From contig DXVZ01000010.1 in the NCBI GenBank assembly GCA_019417125.1, positions 1 to 15,201 of the forward strand: 15,201 bases of DNA, read 5' to 3'. Source of the stretch: Phascolarctobacterium sp. (GTDB lineage Bacteria; Bacillota; Negativicutes; Acidaminococcales; Acidaminococcaceae). Shown in pieces: positions 6,582-12,561 of the stretch (position 1 is the stretch's first letter; every line of letters starts with the position of its first letter). The notes under the pieces are model-generated. The model worked only from the letters and a program-made list of their open reading frames with translations, made no database searches and was not told the DNA's origin. A program made the translations under genes and the position numbers.

Positions 6582-8201
6582 ATGAATACACAGACGGCTG
6601 TTATTAACGGCTATGATATAAAAAATATGCTGCTGGGCGCGTATGCGGCGTTTGCCGCCAATTACCAGCATATTGACGAGCTGAATGTGTTCCCTGTGCC
6701 GGACGGCGACACGGGTACGAATATGATGCGCACGATGGAAGCGGTGCAACGCACGCTGTCGCTGCTGGATACGGACTCTGCCGCCGAGGTAGGGGCAGCG
6801 GCTGCTAAAAGCGCCATTATGGGTGCGCGCGGCAACAGCGGTGTAATACTTTCACAGCTTTTGCGCGGCATTGGGCGCGGGCTGGCAGGCAAGGGGAATG
6901 TTACCGGCAACGAGCTGGGCAAGGCGTTTCAGTTTGGCATTTTGTACGCCTACCGCAGCGTGGCAAAACCTGTAGAGGGTACTATTTTAACGGTGGCGCG
7001 CGGCATAGCCAAGGAGGCGTACCACGCTGTGCGCCGCGGCGAGGATTTTGCTGAAATTTTAACGGAAGCCATTGACGGCGGCAATAAAGAGCTGGCGCGC
7101 ACGCCGGAGCTTTTGCCTGCTTTAAAAGCGGCTGGCGTGGTAGATGCTGGCGGCAAGGGGTTGATTGTATTTTTGCAGGGCTGCTTAAACGGCCTTTTGG
7201 GCAAAAACCTGCCTGCGCCAGAACCAGCGGCGGTCGGCGCTAAAATTACCGCACTGCCTGCGGAAGAAGTGGATTTAACTAACCCGTACTGCACGGAGTT
7301 TATTGTAAAAAATGCGGATATTGATGATAAAACGGCACGCGCGGCATTGCAGCCTTTGGGCAATTCGCTGATTGTGGCGGCGATGGAGGATGTAGTAAAG
7401 GTGCACATCCACACCGCCAACCCAGGCACGGTGCTGCAAAAAGCGCTTGAGTGGGGCACGCTGCACGATATTAAAATCGACAATATGGCGGAACAGCACG
7501 AGCACCGTGTATTCAGTATGGCGGCACAGACAGCGCCTAAAAAAGAAGGCGTTGGGCTTGTAAGCGTGGCTGCCGGCAGCGGCATTGCCGAAATTATGCT
7601 GGCGCAGGGCGTAAACGCTGTTATCAGCGGCGGGCAAAGCATGAACCCGCCGGTTGAAGATTTTGTAAACGCCGTTGAAAACGGCGAATACGATAAGTAC
7701 ATTATTTTGCCTAACAATAAAAACATCGTGCTGGCGGCACAGCAGGCGCAAAAGCTGCTGGGCGCAGAGCGCGTAAGCTATGTGCCGACAATTAATCTGG
7801 CACAGGCGATAGCCGCAATTTTGGCGTTTGATGGCAGCCGCAGCATGGAAGAAAATGTTGCCGCCATGACGGCAGCGGCGCAAACAGCGCATTGCGCGGC
7901 GGTAAGTGTTGCCGTGCGCGACAGTGTTGCCGGCGGCATTGAAGTGCACAAGGGCGACTGCCTGGGGCTTTTGGAAACCAAAATAGTTTGCACTGGCGCA
8001 GATTTAAATGCCGCCGCCGTGGGAGCTGTGCAAAAAGCCGGTACGGATTGGGAACTGTTAACGCTGTATTACGGCAGCGATATTACAGAAGAACAGGCGC
8101 AGGACGCGGCGCAAAAATTGCAGGCGCTGTGCCCGGACGCGGAAGTACAAGTGCTTAACGGCGCGCAGCCGCTGTACCCGCTGATTATAACATTGGAATA
8201 A
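6582..8201 (+). CDS. fakA: DAK2 domain fatty acid kinase (FakA/YloV-like)
   Basis: The ATP-dependent kinase subunit that phosphorylates fatty acids bound to DegV-type FakB proteins; the acyl-phosphate product enters phospholipid synthesis through PlsX/PlsY. The 539 residues fit the family length of about 550. The N-terminal DhaL (DAK2) domain shows FPVPDGDTGTNM (37-48, Mg-ATP Asp residues 41 and 43), MGARGNSGVILSQLLRG (80-96) and VVDAGGKGL (186-194). The middle domain has YCTEF with Cys237 and VHIHT with His275 and His277, matching the zinc site of FakA. The C-terminal part carries GGQSMNP (350-356), PNNKNI (377-382) and PTINLAQAIAA (402-412). ATG 6582 follows AGGAG by 5 bases. It is co-oriented with degV, with no terminator between them. 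All expected key residues are present. Confidence 0.93.
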   Translation: MNTQTAVINGYDIKNMLLGAYAAFAANYQHIDELNVFPVPDGDTGTNMMRTMEAVQRTLSLLDTDSAAEVGAAAAKSAIMGARGNSGVILSQLLRGIGRGLAGKGNVTGNELGKAFQFGILYAYRSVAKPVEGTILTVARGIAKEAYHAVRRGEDFAEILTEAIDGGNKELARTPELLPALKAAGVVDAGGKGLIVFLQGCLNGLLGKNLPAPEPAAVGAKITALPAEEVDLTNPYCTEFIVKNADIDDKTARAALQPLGNSLIVAAMEDVVKVHIHTANPGTVLQKALEWGTLHDIKIDNMAEQHEHRVFSMAAQTAPKKEGVGLVSVAAGSGIAEIMLAQGVNAVISGGQSMNPPVEDFVNAVENGEYDKYIILPNNKNIVLAAQQAQKLLGAERVSYVPTINLAQAIAAILAFDGSRSMEENVAAMTAAAQTAHCAAVSVAVRDSVAGGIEVHKGDCLGLLETKIVCTGADLNAAAVGAVQKAGTDWELLTLYYGSDITEEQAQDAAQKLQALCPDAEVQVLNGAQPLYPLIITLE

Positions 8202-8205
8202 AATT

Positions 8206-8235
8206 AAGGCATGCACGCCGCATGCCTTTTATTTT
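8206..8235 (+). terminator. Intrinsic terminator between fakA and the LysO genes
   Basis: AAGGCATGC (8206-8214) and GCATGCCTT (8220-8228) form a perfect 9-bp stem with a 5-base loop, followed by TTATTTT. It ends directly at the ribosome site of the next gene (GGAGG from 8236). Read-through could therefore supply the LysO genes, and no separate promoter is evident. Confidence 0.8.
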
Positions 8236-8246
8236 GGAGGGGACTT

Positions 8247-8543
8247 ATGCAGGAAATTATGCTGGCTATTGCCCTTGGCATTGCCGTGGGGCTCGCTAAT
8301 TTGCTGAGTTATAAAGTAAAATTTTATTTAAGCAAGCTTTCTACGCTGTGCCTGTGCACGATGCTGTTTTGCCTGGGGGCAAAAATTGGCTGCGACGATG
8401 CGCTTTTAGCAAAACTTGGCACGCTTGGCGTACAGGCTGGCGCGGTTGCCTTCGGAGCAGTTGCGGGCAGTATCATCTGCCTGGGGGCGGTAATAAAATT
8501 TTTGGCGCGCCCGGCAGATACGGAGGAGGACACGCCATGCTGA
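8247..8543 (+). CDS. LysO family transporter, N-terminal half (split protein)
   Basis: A 98-residue membrane protein with about three hydrophobic helices. It corresponds to the N-terminal DUF340-like half of LysO (YbjE of E. coli), the lysine exporter of the inner membrane. TLCLCTMLFCLGAKIG resembles the LysO region containing LILFFMGISL. ATG 8247 is used because GGAGGGG at 8236-8242 precedes it; an in-frame ATG at 8211 lies inside the terminator hairpin and lacks a ribosome site. The stop overlaps the start of the next gene by seven bases (ATGCTGA), which suggests translational coupling and a 1:1 complex. Neither half alone would match the full ~300-residue LysO. Lysine as substrate is inferred from the family. 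Confidence 0.82.
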   Translation: MQEIMLAIALGIAVGLANLLSYKVKFYLSKLSTLCLCTMLFCLGAKIGCDDALLAKLGTLGVQAGAVAFGAVAGSIICLGAVIKFLARPADTEEDTPC

Positions 8544-9136
8544 GTGTTTTTGCCTCGCTTGCTTTAGGGCTTATTTGCGGCTATTTATTTATGGACACCG
8601 GCGTAAAGGACACGCTGGATTTTATTTTAATGACAGCGCTGGACATTATGATTTTTATTGCCGGCATCGAAATTGGCAGCAACCGCGGTATTTTAAAGCG
8701 CATCTGCAACCTGCACAGCGCGGTTTTGGCGCTGGCAATACCTGCGGCGGTGGCGGCGGGCAGCATTATTGGCGCGGTGCTTTTGGGGCACATTGCCGGG
8801 CTCAGCTTGTACGATTCTCTGCTGGTTGGCGGCGGCTTTGGCTGGTACAGTTTTTCATCGGTAGTCATCAGTGCCATGTACAGTACGGAAATTGGCACGG
8901 TGGCGTTTTTGGCAAATATGATGCGGGAGGTTTCCGGCTTTTTGCTGATACCATTTTTGGCAAAAGTGCATAAATTTTTGGCGCTTGCCCCCAGCGGCGC
9001 AGCTACAATGGACAGCAGCCTGCCGGTGGTGATAAAATACACCAACCTGCACGTCGGCATGTATTCTTTTATTAACGGTTTAGTGCTGACCTTAATAGTG
9101 CCGGTGCTGATATCGTGGCTGTTGAGTTTGAGGTAA
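8537..9136 (+). CDS. lysO: LysO family lysine exporter, C-terminal half
   Basis: A 199-residue integral membrane protein matching the C-terminal two thirds of E. coli LysO. Diagnostic stretches are GGGFGWYSFSSVV (98-110), NMMREVSGFLLIPFLAK (127-143) and the ATMDSSLPVV stretch (156-165), which align with GFGWYSLSG, NDLARELIAIMLIPG and TSMDFTLPV of the E. coli protein. The final helix, GLVLTLIVPVLISWL, also matches. ATG 8537 overlaps the stop of the N-terminal half, and GGAGGAGGA at 8522-8530 is its ribosome site. Reading the frame further upstream is possible on paper but would run through the first gene in another frame, so it is rejected. The probable role is export of L-lysine or close analogues. 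No lysine riboswitch fits in the short space upstream. Confidence 0.88.
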   Translation: MLSVFASLALGLICGYLFMDTGVKDTLDFILMTALDIMIFIAGIEIGSNRGILKRICNLHSAVLALAIPAAVAAGSIIGAVLLGHIAGLSLYDSLLVGGGFGWYSFSSVVISAMYSTEIGTVAFLANMMREVSGFLLIPFLAKVHKFLALAPSGAATMDSSLPVVIKYTNLHVGMYSFINGLVLTLIVPVLISWLLSLR

Positions 9137-9139
9137 AAC

Positions 9140-9177
9140 AAAACCTGCCTTGCGTTAATACGTTTGGCAGTTTTTTA
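9140..9177 (+). terminator. Intrinsic terminator after the LysO genes
   Basis: CTGCC (9145-9149) pairs with GGCAG (9166-9170), with an inner 4-bp stem (GCGT/ACGT) and six T at 9171-9176. A run of A on the 5' side also pairs with the T-tract. It starts a few bases after the stop codon. Confidence 0.78.
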
Positions 9178-9254
9178 TGTTTGCAACTGATTATGCAGTT
9201 AAAAATTTTACTTTTGTTTTATATCCGCAAAGGTTTGCACTGACTTGTATTTTG

Positions 9255-9260
9255 TATAAT
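9255..9260 (+). promoter_or_regulatory. Possible -10 box in the gene-free stretch
   Basis: A perfect TATAAT upstream of the two hairpins. The nearest -35-like sequence, TTGCAC at 9235-9240, is only 14 bases away, so this is a weak promoter call. If real it would transcribe the structured region. Confidence 0.25.
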
Positions 9261-9331
9261 GTTAAGTTAGTAACGCTAAAGGATGGGTTACGTCAGGCGC
9301 GACATTCAAAAAATAGGCAAACCATAATTAA

Positions 9332-9403
9332 GGCACTTGCAGCATTTGCCGAGGACTGTTTGAGTTTGCGTAGCAAACGAGTTCCGCAGGCGCAGCAAGT
9401 GCC
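9332..9403. repeat. Long imperfect hairpin, possible dispersed intergenic repeat
   Basis: The outer arms GGCACTTGC (9332-9340) and GCAAGTGCC (9395-9403) pair perfectly. The inner arms GTTTGC (9364-9369) and GCAAAC (9373-9378) close on a 3-base loop, and partial pairing (GGACT with AGTTCC) lies between them. Such structure suggests a repeat element or structured RNA. A 101-codon reading frame over 9177-9482 crosses it but has no ribosome site and starts in a terminator tail, so I do not call it a gene. The rest of 9178-9548 is AT-rich with no other signal I can support. Confidence 0.55.
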
Positions 9404-9456
9404 AGCTTATTTGATACATTTGCCGTTTATTTTTTTGCTGGAGCGAAGGCTTTTTG

Positions 9457-9483
9457 GTTACTTTTTAGCCCATAAAAAGTAAC
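9457..9483. repeat. Perfect 10-bp inverted repeat GTTACTTTTT/AAAAAGTAAC
   Basis: The arms at 9457-9466 and 9474-9483 pair fully around a 7-base loop. A GGCTTTTTGGTTACTTTTT context followed by its complement is a pattern I associate with dispersed intergenic repeats in many bacteria. No T-tract follows on either strand. Confidence 0.6.
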
Positions 9484-9548
9484 AGATATAAAAAAGTAAT
9501 TTAATAAATAATAAACTGAATTATAATAAAAACGTAAATATAATCATA

Positions 9549-9591
9549 TAAAATAACCTGCATTATATTTTATACAGGGCAGGTTATTTTA
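9549..9591. terminator. Bidirectional terminator between lysO region and tex
   Basis: A 13-bp perfect stem (9549-9561 with 9579-9591) around a 17-base loop, T-rich on the outer side in both directions. It lies 2 bases beyond the tex stop codon and serves tex on the minus strand. It would also stop transcription arriving from the left. Confidence 0.85.
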
Positions 9592-9593
9592 AG

Positions 9594-11759
9594 TTAATGC
9601 TGCTTGCGTGCTGCCGCGCGCTTAATGCTTAAGCCTATTCTATTGCGTGCTTCGTCGATACTGATAATTTCCGCTTCTACAATATCGCCGACTGCGACAA
9701 CGTCCAGCGGATGGCGGAAGCGTTTATCCGTTAATTCGCTGCGGTGTGCAAAACCGCTGGTTTTTAAACCGATGTCGATAAATGCGCCAAAGTCTACCAC
9801 ATTTTGCACGCGCCCTTTAACAATGCTGCCGATGGCAAGGTCGCTTAATTTGGCAACGTGTTTGCGTGTTAAGGGCGGCGGCGTGTCCTCGCGAGGGTCG
9901 CGGCCGGGGCGTGCCAGTGCTGCCAAAATGTCCGTTACGGTAGGCAGCCCTGCGTCAAGCTTTTGCGCTATCTGGGCGGCGTCGGCGTTGGCAGCGGCGT
10001 GCTGCAATTCCGCCGTTGCGCAGTCCTTCAGGCTAAAGCCCAAAAGTTTAACAATTTCTTCCGTCAGTTTGTAGCTTTCGGGGTGGACGCTGGTATTATC
10101 CAGTGGGTTTTTGGCACCGGCAATGCGCAAAAAGCCTGAGCACTGGGTAAAGGCGGCAGGGCCAAGGCGGCTTACTTTTAAAAGTTCTTTGCGGGCGGTA
10201 AAACTGCCGTGCTCGTCGCGGTAAGCAATAATGTTTTTGGCGACGGCGGGCGATACGCCAGCCACATAGCCTAAAAGCGCAGGCGAGGCGGTGTTAAGTT
10301 CCACGCCGACGTGGTTAACGCAGCTTTCTACAACGCCGGTCAGCGTCTGTGCCAGTTCTTTTTGGTTAACGTCATGTTGGTACTGCCCTACGCCGATGGC
10401 TTTCGGTTCTATTTTAACAAGTTCTGCCAGGGGGTCCTGCACGCGCCGGGCGATGGAGACAGCGCCGCGCAGCGAAACGTCAAGCTCCGGCAGTTCTTCG
10501 CGCGCCAGTTTGGAGGCGGAGTATACGGACGCACCCGCCTCGCTGACGATGGTGTAGGCAAGGTTAAGCTGGTGTTTTTCAATCATCTGCGACGTAAATT
10601 CTTCTGTTTCGTAAGAGGCGGTGCCGTTGCCGATAGCAACCAGCGTAACACCATAAGTGCGGACGAGGTTTAAAAAAACAGCTTCTGCCGCTGCTTTTTG
10701 GCGCTCGCTGCCGGTAAGGTACAGCGTGTCCGTAGCAAGCATTTTGCCATGTGGGCTGATAACCGCCGCCTTGCAGCCGGTGCGGTAGCCGGGGTCCAGC
10801 CCCAGTACGGTGTGCCCGGCGACAGGCTGCTGCAAGAGCAACTGGCGCAGGTTGGCGCCAAATACGCTGATGGCCTGCTTTTCGGCTTTTTCGGTTAGTT
10901 CGTTGCGTATTTCGCGTTCCAGCGAGGGAAATATCAGGCGTTTGTAGCCGTCTGCCAGTGCGGCGGTGTACATCTCCGTCCAAACAGTATGCTGCTGTAT
11001 TTTTAATTTGCGCGCCAGTTTTTCCGTCATGGCATCGGCGGGGTATTTTAGGCTTACTTTTAATAAGCCCTTATTTTCGCCGCGGTTCAGCGCTAAAATG
11101 CGGTGCGGCGGCAGGCGGTGCACTGGTTCGGCATAATCTGCGTACATTAAAAAGTCTTTGGCTGCGGTTTCGTCCGTATTAAGTGCTGATGCCAGTTCGG
11201 CGTTCTTCCACAGTTCGCGGCGGATAAAATCGCGCACGGCAGCGTTGTCGGAGATGTTTTCGGCAACGATATCCATCGCGCCCTGCCAGGCATCTTCTAT
11301 GCTGTTGACGCCTTTTTCAGCGTCGATGTGCAGCATTGCCAGTTTTTCCAGCGGCATCGGCGGCTGCGTCTGCTGCATAATCAGTTCTGCCAGCGGCTCC
11401 AGCCCTTTTTCACGGGCAATCTGCGCACGGGTGCGCTTTTTGGGGCGGTATGGCAGGTATAAATCTTCCAGTTCCTGCATTTTTACGGCGGCGTTAATCT
11501 GCGCTGATAGTTCCGGCGTTAGTTTTTGCTGCGCTTCAATGGCGGCAAGTATTTCCGTGCGGCGTTCTTCCAGCTGGCGCAGGTATTTGGCGCGTTCTTC
11601 AATGGTTCGCAGGGCTTCCTCGTCCAGCGTGCCGGTGGCTTCCTTGCGGTAGCGGGCAATAAAAGGTATCGTGTTGCCGCCGTCCAAAAGCTCCAGTGCG
11701 GCGTGTACCTGCTGGGGCTTTATTTTCAGTTTGGCGGCGATAATCTGTTCAAGCGTCAT
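9594..11759 (-). CDS. tex: Tex, S1-domain RNA-binding transcription accessory protein
   Basis: A cytoplasmic nucleic-acid-binding protein of the Tex family, related to eukaryotic Spt6 and thought to act with RNA polymerase and RNA. The 721 residues match the usual 720-780. Domains in order are: an N-terminal helical region with IPFIARYRKEATGTLDE (31-47) and LEDLYLPYRPKKRTRA (97-112); a YqgF/RNase H-like domain starting VLGLDPGYRTGCK (318-330); a helix-hairpin-helix region around GYVAGVSPAVAKNI (497-510) to SGFLRI; and a C-terminal S1 domain, about 642-715, with GSIVKGRVQNVVDFGAFIDIG. The start ATG (plus-strand 11757-11759) has GAGG 6 bases upstream. It is transcribed divergently from the PerR-type gene. 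The sequence appears complete with no missing domain. Confidence 0.96.
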   Translation of the reverse strand: MTLEQIIAAKLKIKPQQVHAALELLDGGNTIPFIARYRKEATGTLDEEALRTIEERAKYLRQLEERRTEILAAIEAQQKLTPELSAQINAAVKMQELEDLYLPYRPKKRTRAQIAREKGLEPLAELIMQQTQPPMPLEKLAMLHIDAEKGVNSIEDAWQGAMDIVAENISDNAAVRDFIRRELWKNAELASALNTDETAAKDFLMYADYAEPVHRLPPHRILALNRGENKGLLKVSLKYPADAMTEKLARKLKIQQHTVWTEMYTAALADGYKRLIFPSLEREIRNELTEKAEKQAISVFGANLRQLLLQQPVAGHTVLGLDPGYRTGCKAAVISPHGKMLATDTLYLTGSERQKAAAEAVFLNLVRTYGVTLVAIGNGTASYETEEFTSQMIEKHQLNLAYTIVSEAGASVYSASKLAREELPELDVSLRGAVSIARRVQDPLAELVKIEPKAIGVGQYQHDVNQKELAQTLTGVVESCVNHVGVELNTASPALLGYVAGVSPAVAKNIIAYRDEHGSFTARKELLKVSRLGPAAFTQCSGFLRIAGAKNPLDNTSVHPESYKLTEEIVKLLGFSLKDCATAELQHAAANADAAQIAQKLDAGLPTVTDILAALARPGRDPREDTPPPLTRKHVAKLSDLAIGSIVKGRVQNVVDFGAFIDIGLKTSGFAHRSELTDKRFRHPLDVVAVGDIVEAEIISIDEARNRIGLSIKRAAARKQH

Positions 11760-11859
11760 GTTTTACCTCGGTTATAAAAATAATATTAATATATTCGCCG
11801 CAGGGCGGAAAATCCTTGTGGCTTTTTAGTGAAATATTTTTGTCAACGGATAATAAATA

Positions 11860-11888
11860 TTGACAGCGAAAATTTTATTTAATATAAT
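11860..11888 (+). promoter_or_regulatory. Consensus promoter of the PerR-type gene
   Basis: TTGACA (11860-11865) and TATAAT (11883-11888) are both perfect and separated by exactly 17 bases. A second TTGACA lies on the opposite strand at 11841-11846, making an inverted pair with 13 bases between. That copy might serve tex, although no well-spaced -10 is visible for it. Confidence 0.85.
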
Positions 11889-11908
11889 ATTTTAAAGATA
11901 AAAAAGAT

Positions 11909-11927
11909 GCATTACTGCGAGTAATGC
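11909..11927. promoter_or_regulatory. Perfect hairpin/palindrome in the perR 5' leader
   Basis: GCATTAC and GTAATGC form a 7-bp perfect inverted repeat around TGCGA, about 15 bases downstream of the expected transcription start and 3 bases before the AAGGAGG ribosome site. It could be an operator for autoregulation or an RNA hairpin affecting translation. It does not fit the 7-1-7 Fur/PerR box. Confidence 0.5.
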
Positions 11928-11942
11928 CGGAAGGAGGAGCTT

Positions 11943-12368
11943 ATGTTAACTAACAGCGAACTTACCGCGATTCTGCGCGAAAACGGCTATAAAGTTACGC
12001 CGCAGCGCCTGGCTGTGTACGAAACGCTTGCCGCTACGCACGAACACCCCAGCGCCGAAATGCTGTACAAAACGCTGCGCCCCAAATATCCTTCCATGAG
12101 TTTTGCTACCGTATATAAAACCGTGGAAATTTTAAACAGGCTGCATGTCATTCAAATCATCAACACCGGCGAAGACAGCTTCCGTTATGATGCCGACATC
12201 AGCGACCACCACCATGTGCAGTGCACCTGCTGCGGCAAGGTAGAGGATTTGTATAACGTTGATTACAGCGGTATTATGGCGCAGGCCGAAAAAGAAAGCG
12301 GCTACAAATTAAGCGGGCACCAGTTTTATTTTTACGGCGTCTGTGAGAATTGCCGCAAAAAACACTAA
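11943..12368 (+). CDS. perR: Fur-family regulator, PerR type
   Basis: A 141-residue metal-dependent repressor of the Fur superfamily, normal in length. The N-terminal winged helix includes KVTPQRLAVYETL (17-29) and SFATVYKTVEIL (53-64). Residues matching the regulatory site of B. subtilis PerR are all present: His35, Asp83, His89, His91 and Asp102 (Asp where Fur normally has Glu). The structural zinc cysteines are Cys94, Cys97, Cys134 and Cys137; an extra Cys96 makes CTCC. This pattern favours a peroxide-sensing PerR over Fur or Zur, although the metal specificity is an inference. ATG 11943 follows AAGGAGG by 5 bases. It has its own consensus promoter, a leader palindrome and a terminator, and is divergent from tex. 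In an anaerobe PerR would control oxidative-stress genes; no such gene lies in this window. Confidence 0.9.
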   Translation: MLTNSELTAILRENGYKVTPQRLAVYETLAATHEHPSAEMLYKTLRPKYPSMSFATVYKTVEILNRLHVIQIINTGEDSFRYDADISDHHHVQCTCCGKVEDLYNVDYSGIMAQAEKESGYKLSGHQFYFYGVCENCRKKH

Positions 12369-12380
12369 ATTGTAAAATAG

Positions 12381-12422
12381 TAAACACTTTTTAGCAGCAA
12401 GCTTGAAAGTGTTTATTTTTTT
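12381..12422 (+). terminator. Intrinsic terminator of the PerR-type gene
   Basis: TAAACACTTT (12381-12390) pairs perfectly with AAAGTGTTTA (12406-12415) around a 15-base loop, followed by seven T. Confidence 0.9.
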
Positions 12423-12440
12423 GTGCCTTTTATATATAAA

Positions 12441-12461
12441 TTTACAAAATTTAGGTAAAAT
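12441..12461 (+). promoter_or_regulatory. Weak promoter/operator candidate upstream of the DcuC-type gene
   Basis: TAAAAT at 12456-12461 could be a -10 box but has no convincing -35 partner. TTTAC (12441-12445) and GTAAA (12455-12459) make an inverted repeat around 9 bases that overlaps it. The leader from here to the start codon is about 100 bases. Confidence 0.3.
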
Positions 12462-12522
12462 GATATGTAAATAATAACAAACGTGCCATACAAAAGTGCC
12501 GGCAGGCAGAAGGAGGGTAGTT

Positions 12523-12540
12523 TTGCGTTATAATAACTAA
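12523..12540 (+). CDS. Possible five-codon leader peptide
   Basis: TTG CGT TAT AAT AAC TAA (M-R-Y-N-N) lies 5-6 bases after a strong AAGGAGGG ribosome site (12510-12517) that no annotated gene uses. It ends 8 bases before the ribosome site of the DcuC-type gene. The unexplained Shine-Dalgarno is the main evidence; with so few codons the reading frame itself could be chance. Confidence 0.25.
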   Translation: MRYNN

Positions 12541-12561
12541 ATTTTTTTGGAGGAGATACTT

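Noticed and set aside
6950..7726. A 258-codon frame on the minus strand within fakA
   Set aside because: Mirror of a well-conserved gene. It is rich in Ser, Ala and Pro from reversed codons and has no ribosome site or family match.
8211..8246. A longer N-terminus for the first LysO gene starting at ATG 8211
   Set aside because: That ATG sits within the terminator hairpin without a ribosome site, while ATG 8247 has a perfect GGAGGGG before it.
8202..8246. A lysine riboswitch controlling the LysO genes
   Set aside because: The spacer is only 45 bases and is filled by a simple terminator, far too short for the roughly 170-base lysine aptamer.
8348..8536. An N-terminal extension of the second LysO gene
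   Set aside because: It would overlap the first LysO gene in another frame. ATG 8537 has a strong ribosome site and fits the homologous domain start.
9177..9482. A 101-codon frame as a hypothetical protein gene
   Set aside because: Its ATG lies in the T-tract tail of a terminator, no ribosome site precedes it, and it runs through two inverted repeats. It is listed as repeat or structured DNA instead.
9457..9483. An intrinsic terminator at the GTTACTTTTT inverted repeat
   Set aside because: No T-tract follows the stem on either strand, and true terminators already flank the region at 9140-9177 and 9549-9591.
11772..11786. A genuine PerR box near the tex start
   Set aside because: Only 11 of 14 positions match the B. 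subtilis consensus within very AT-rich DNA. It is kept as a remark, not as a feature.
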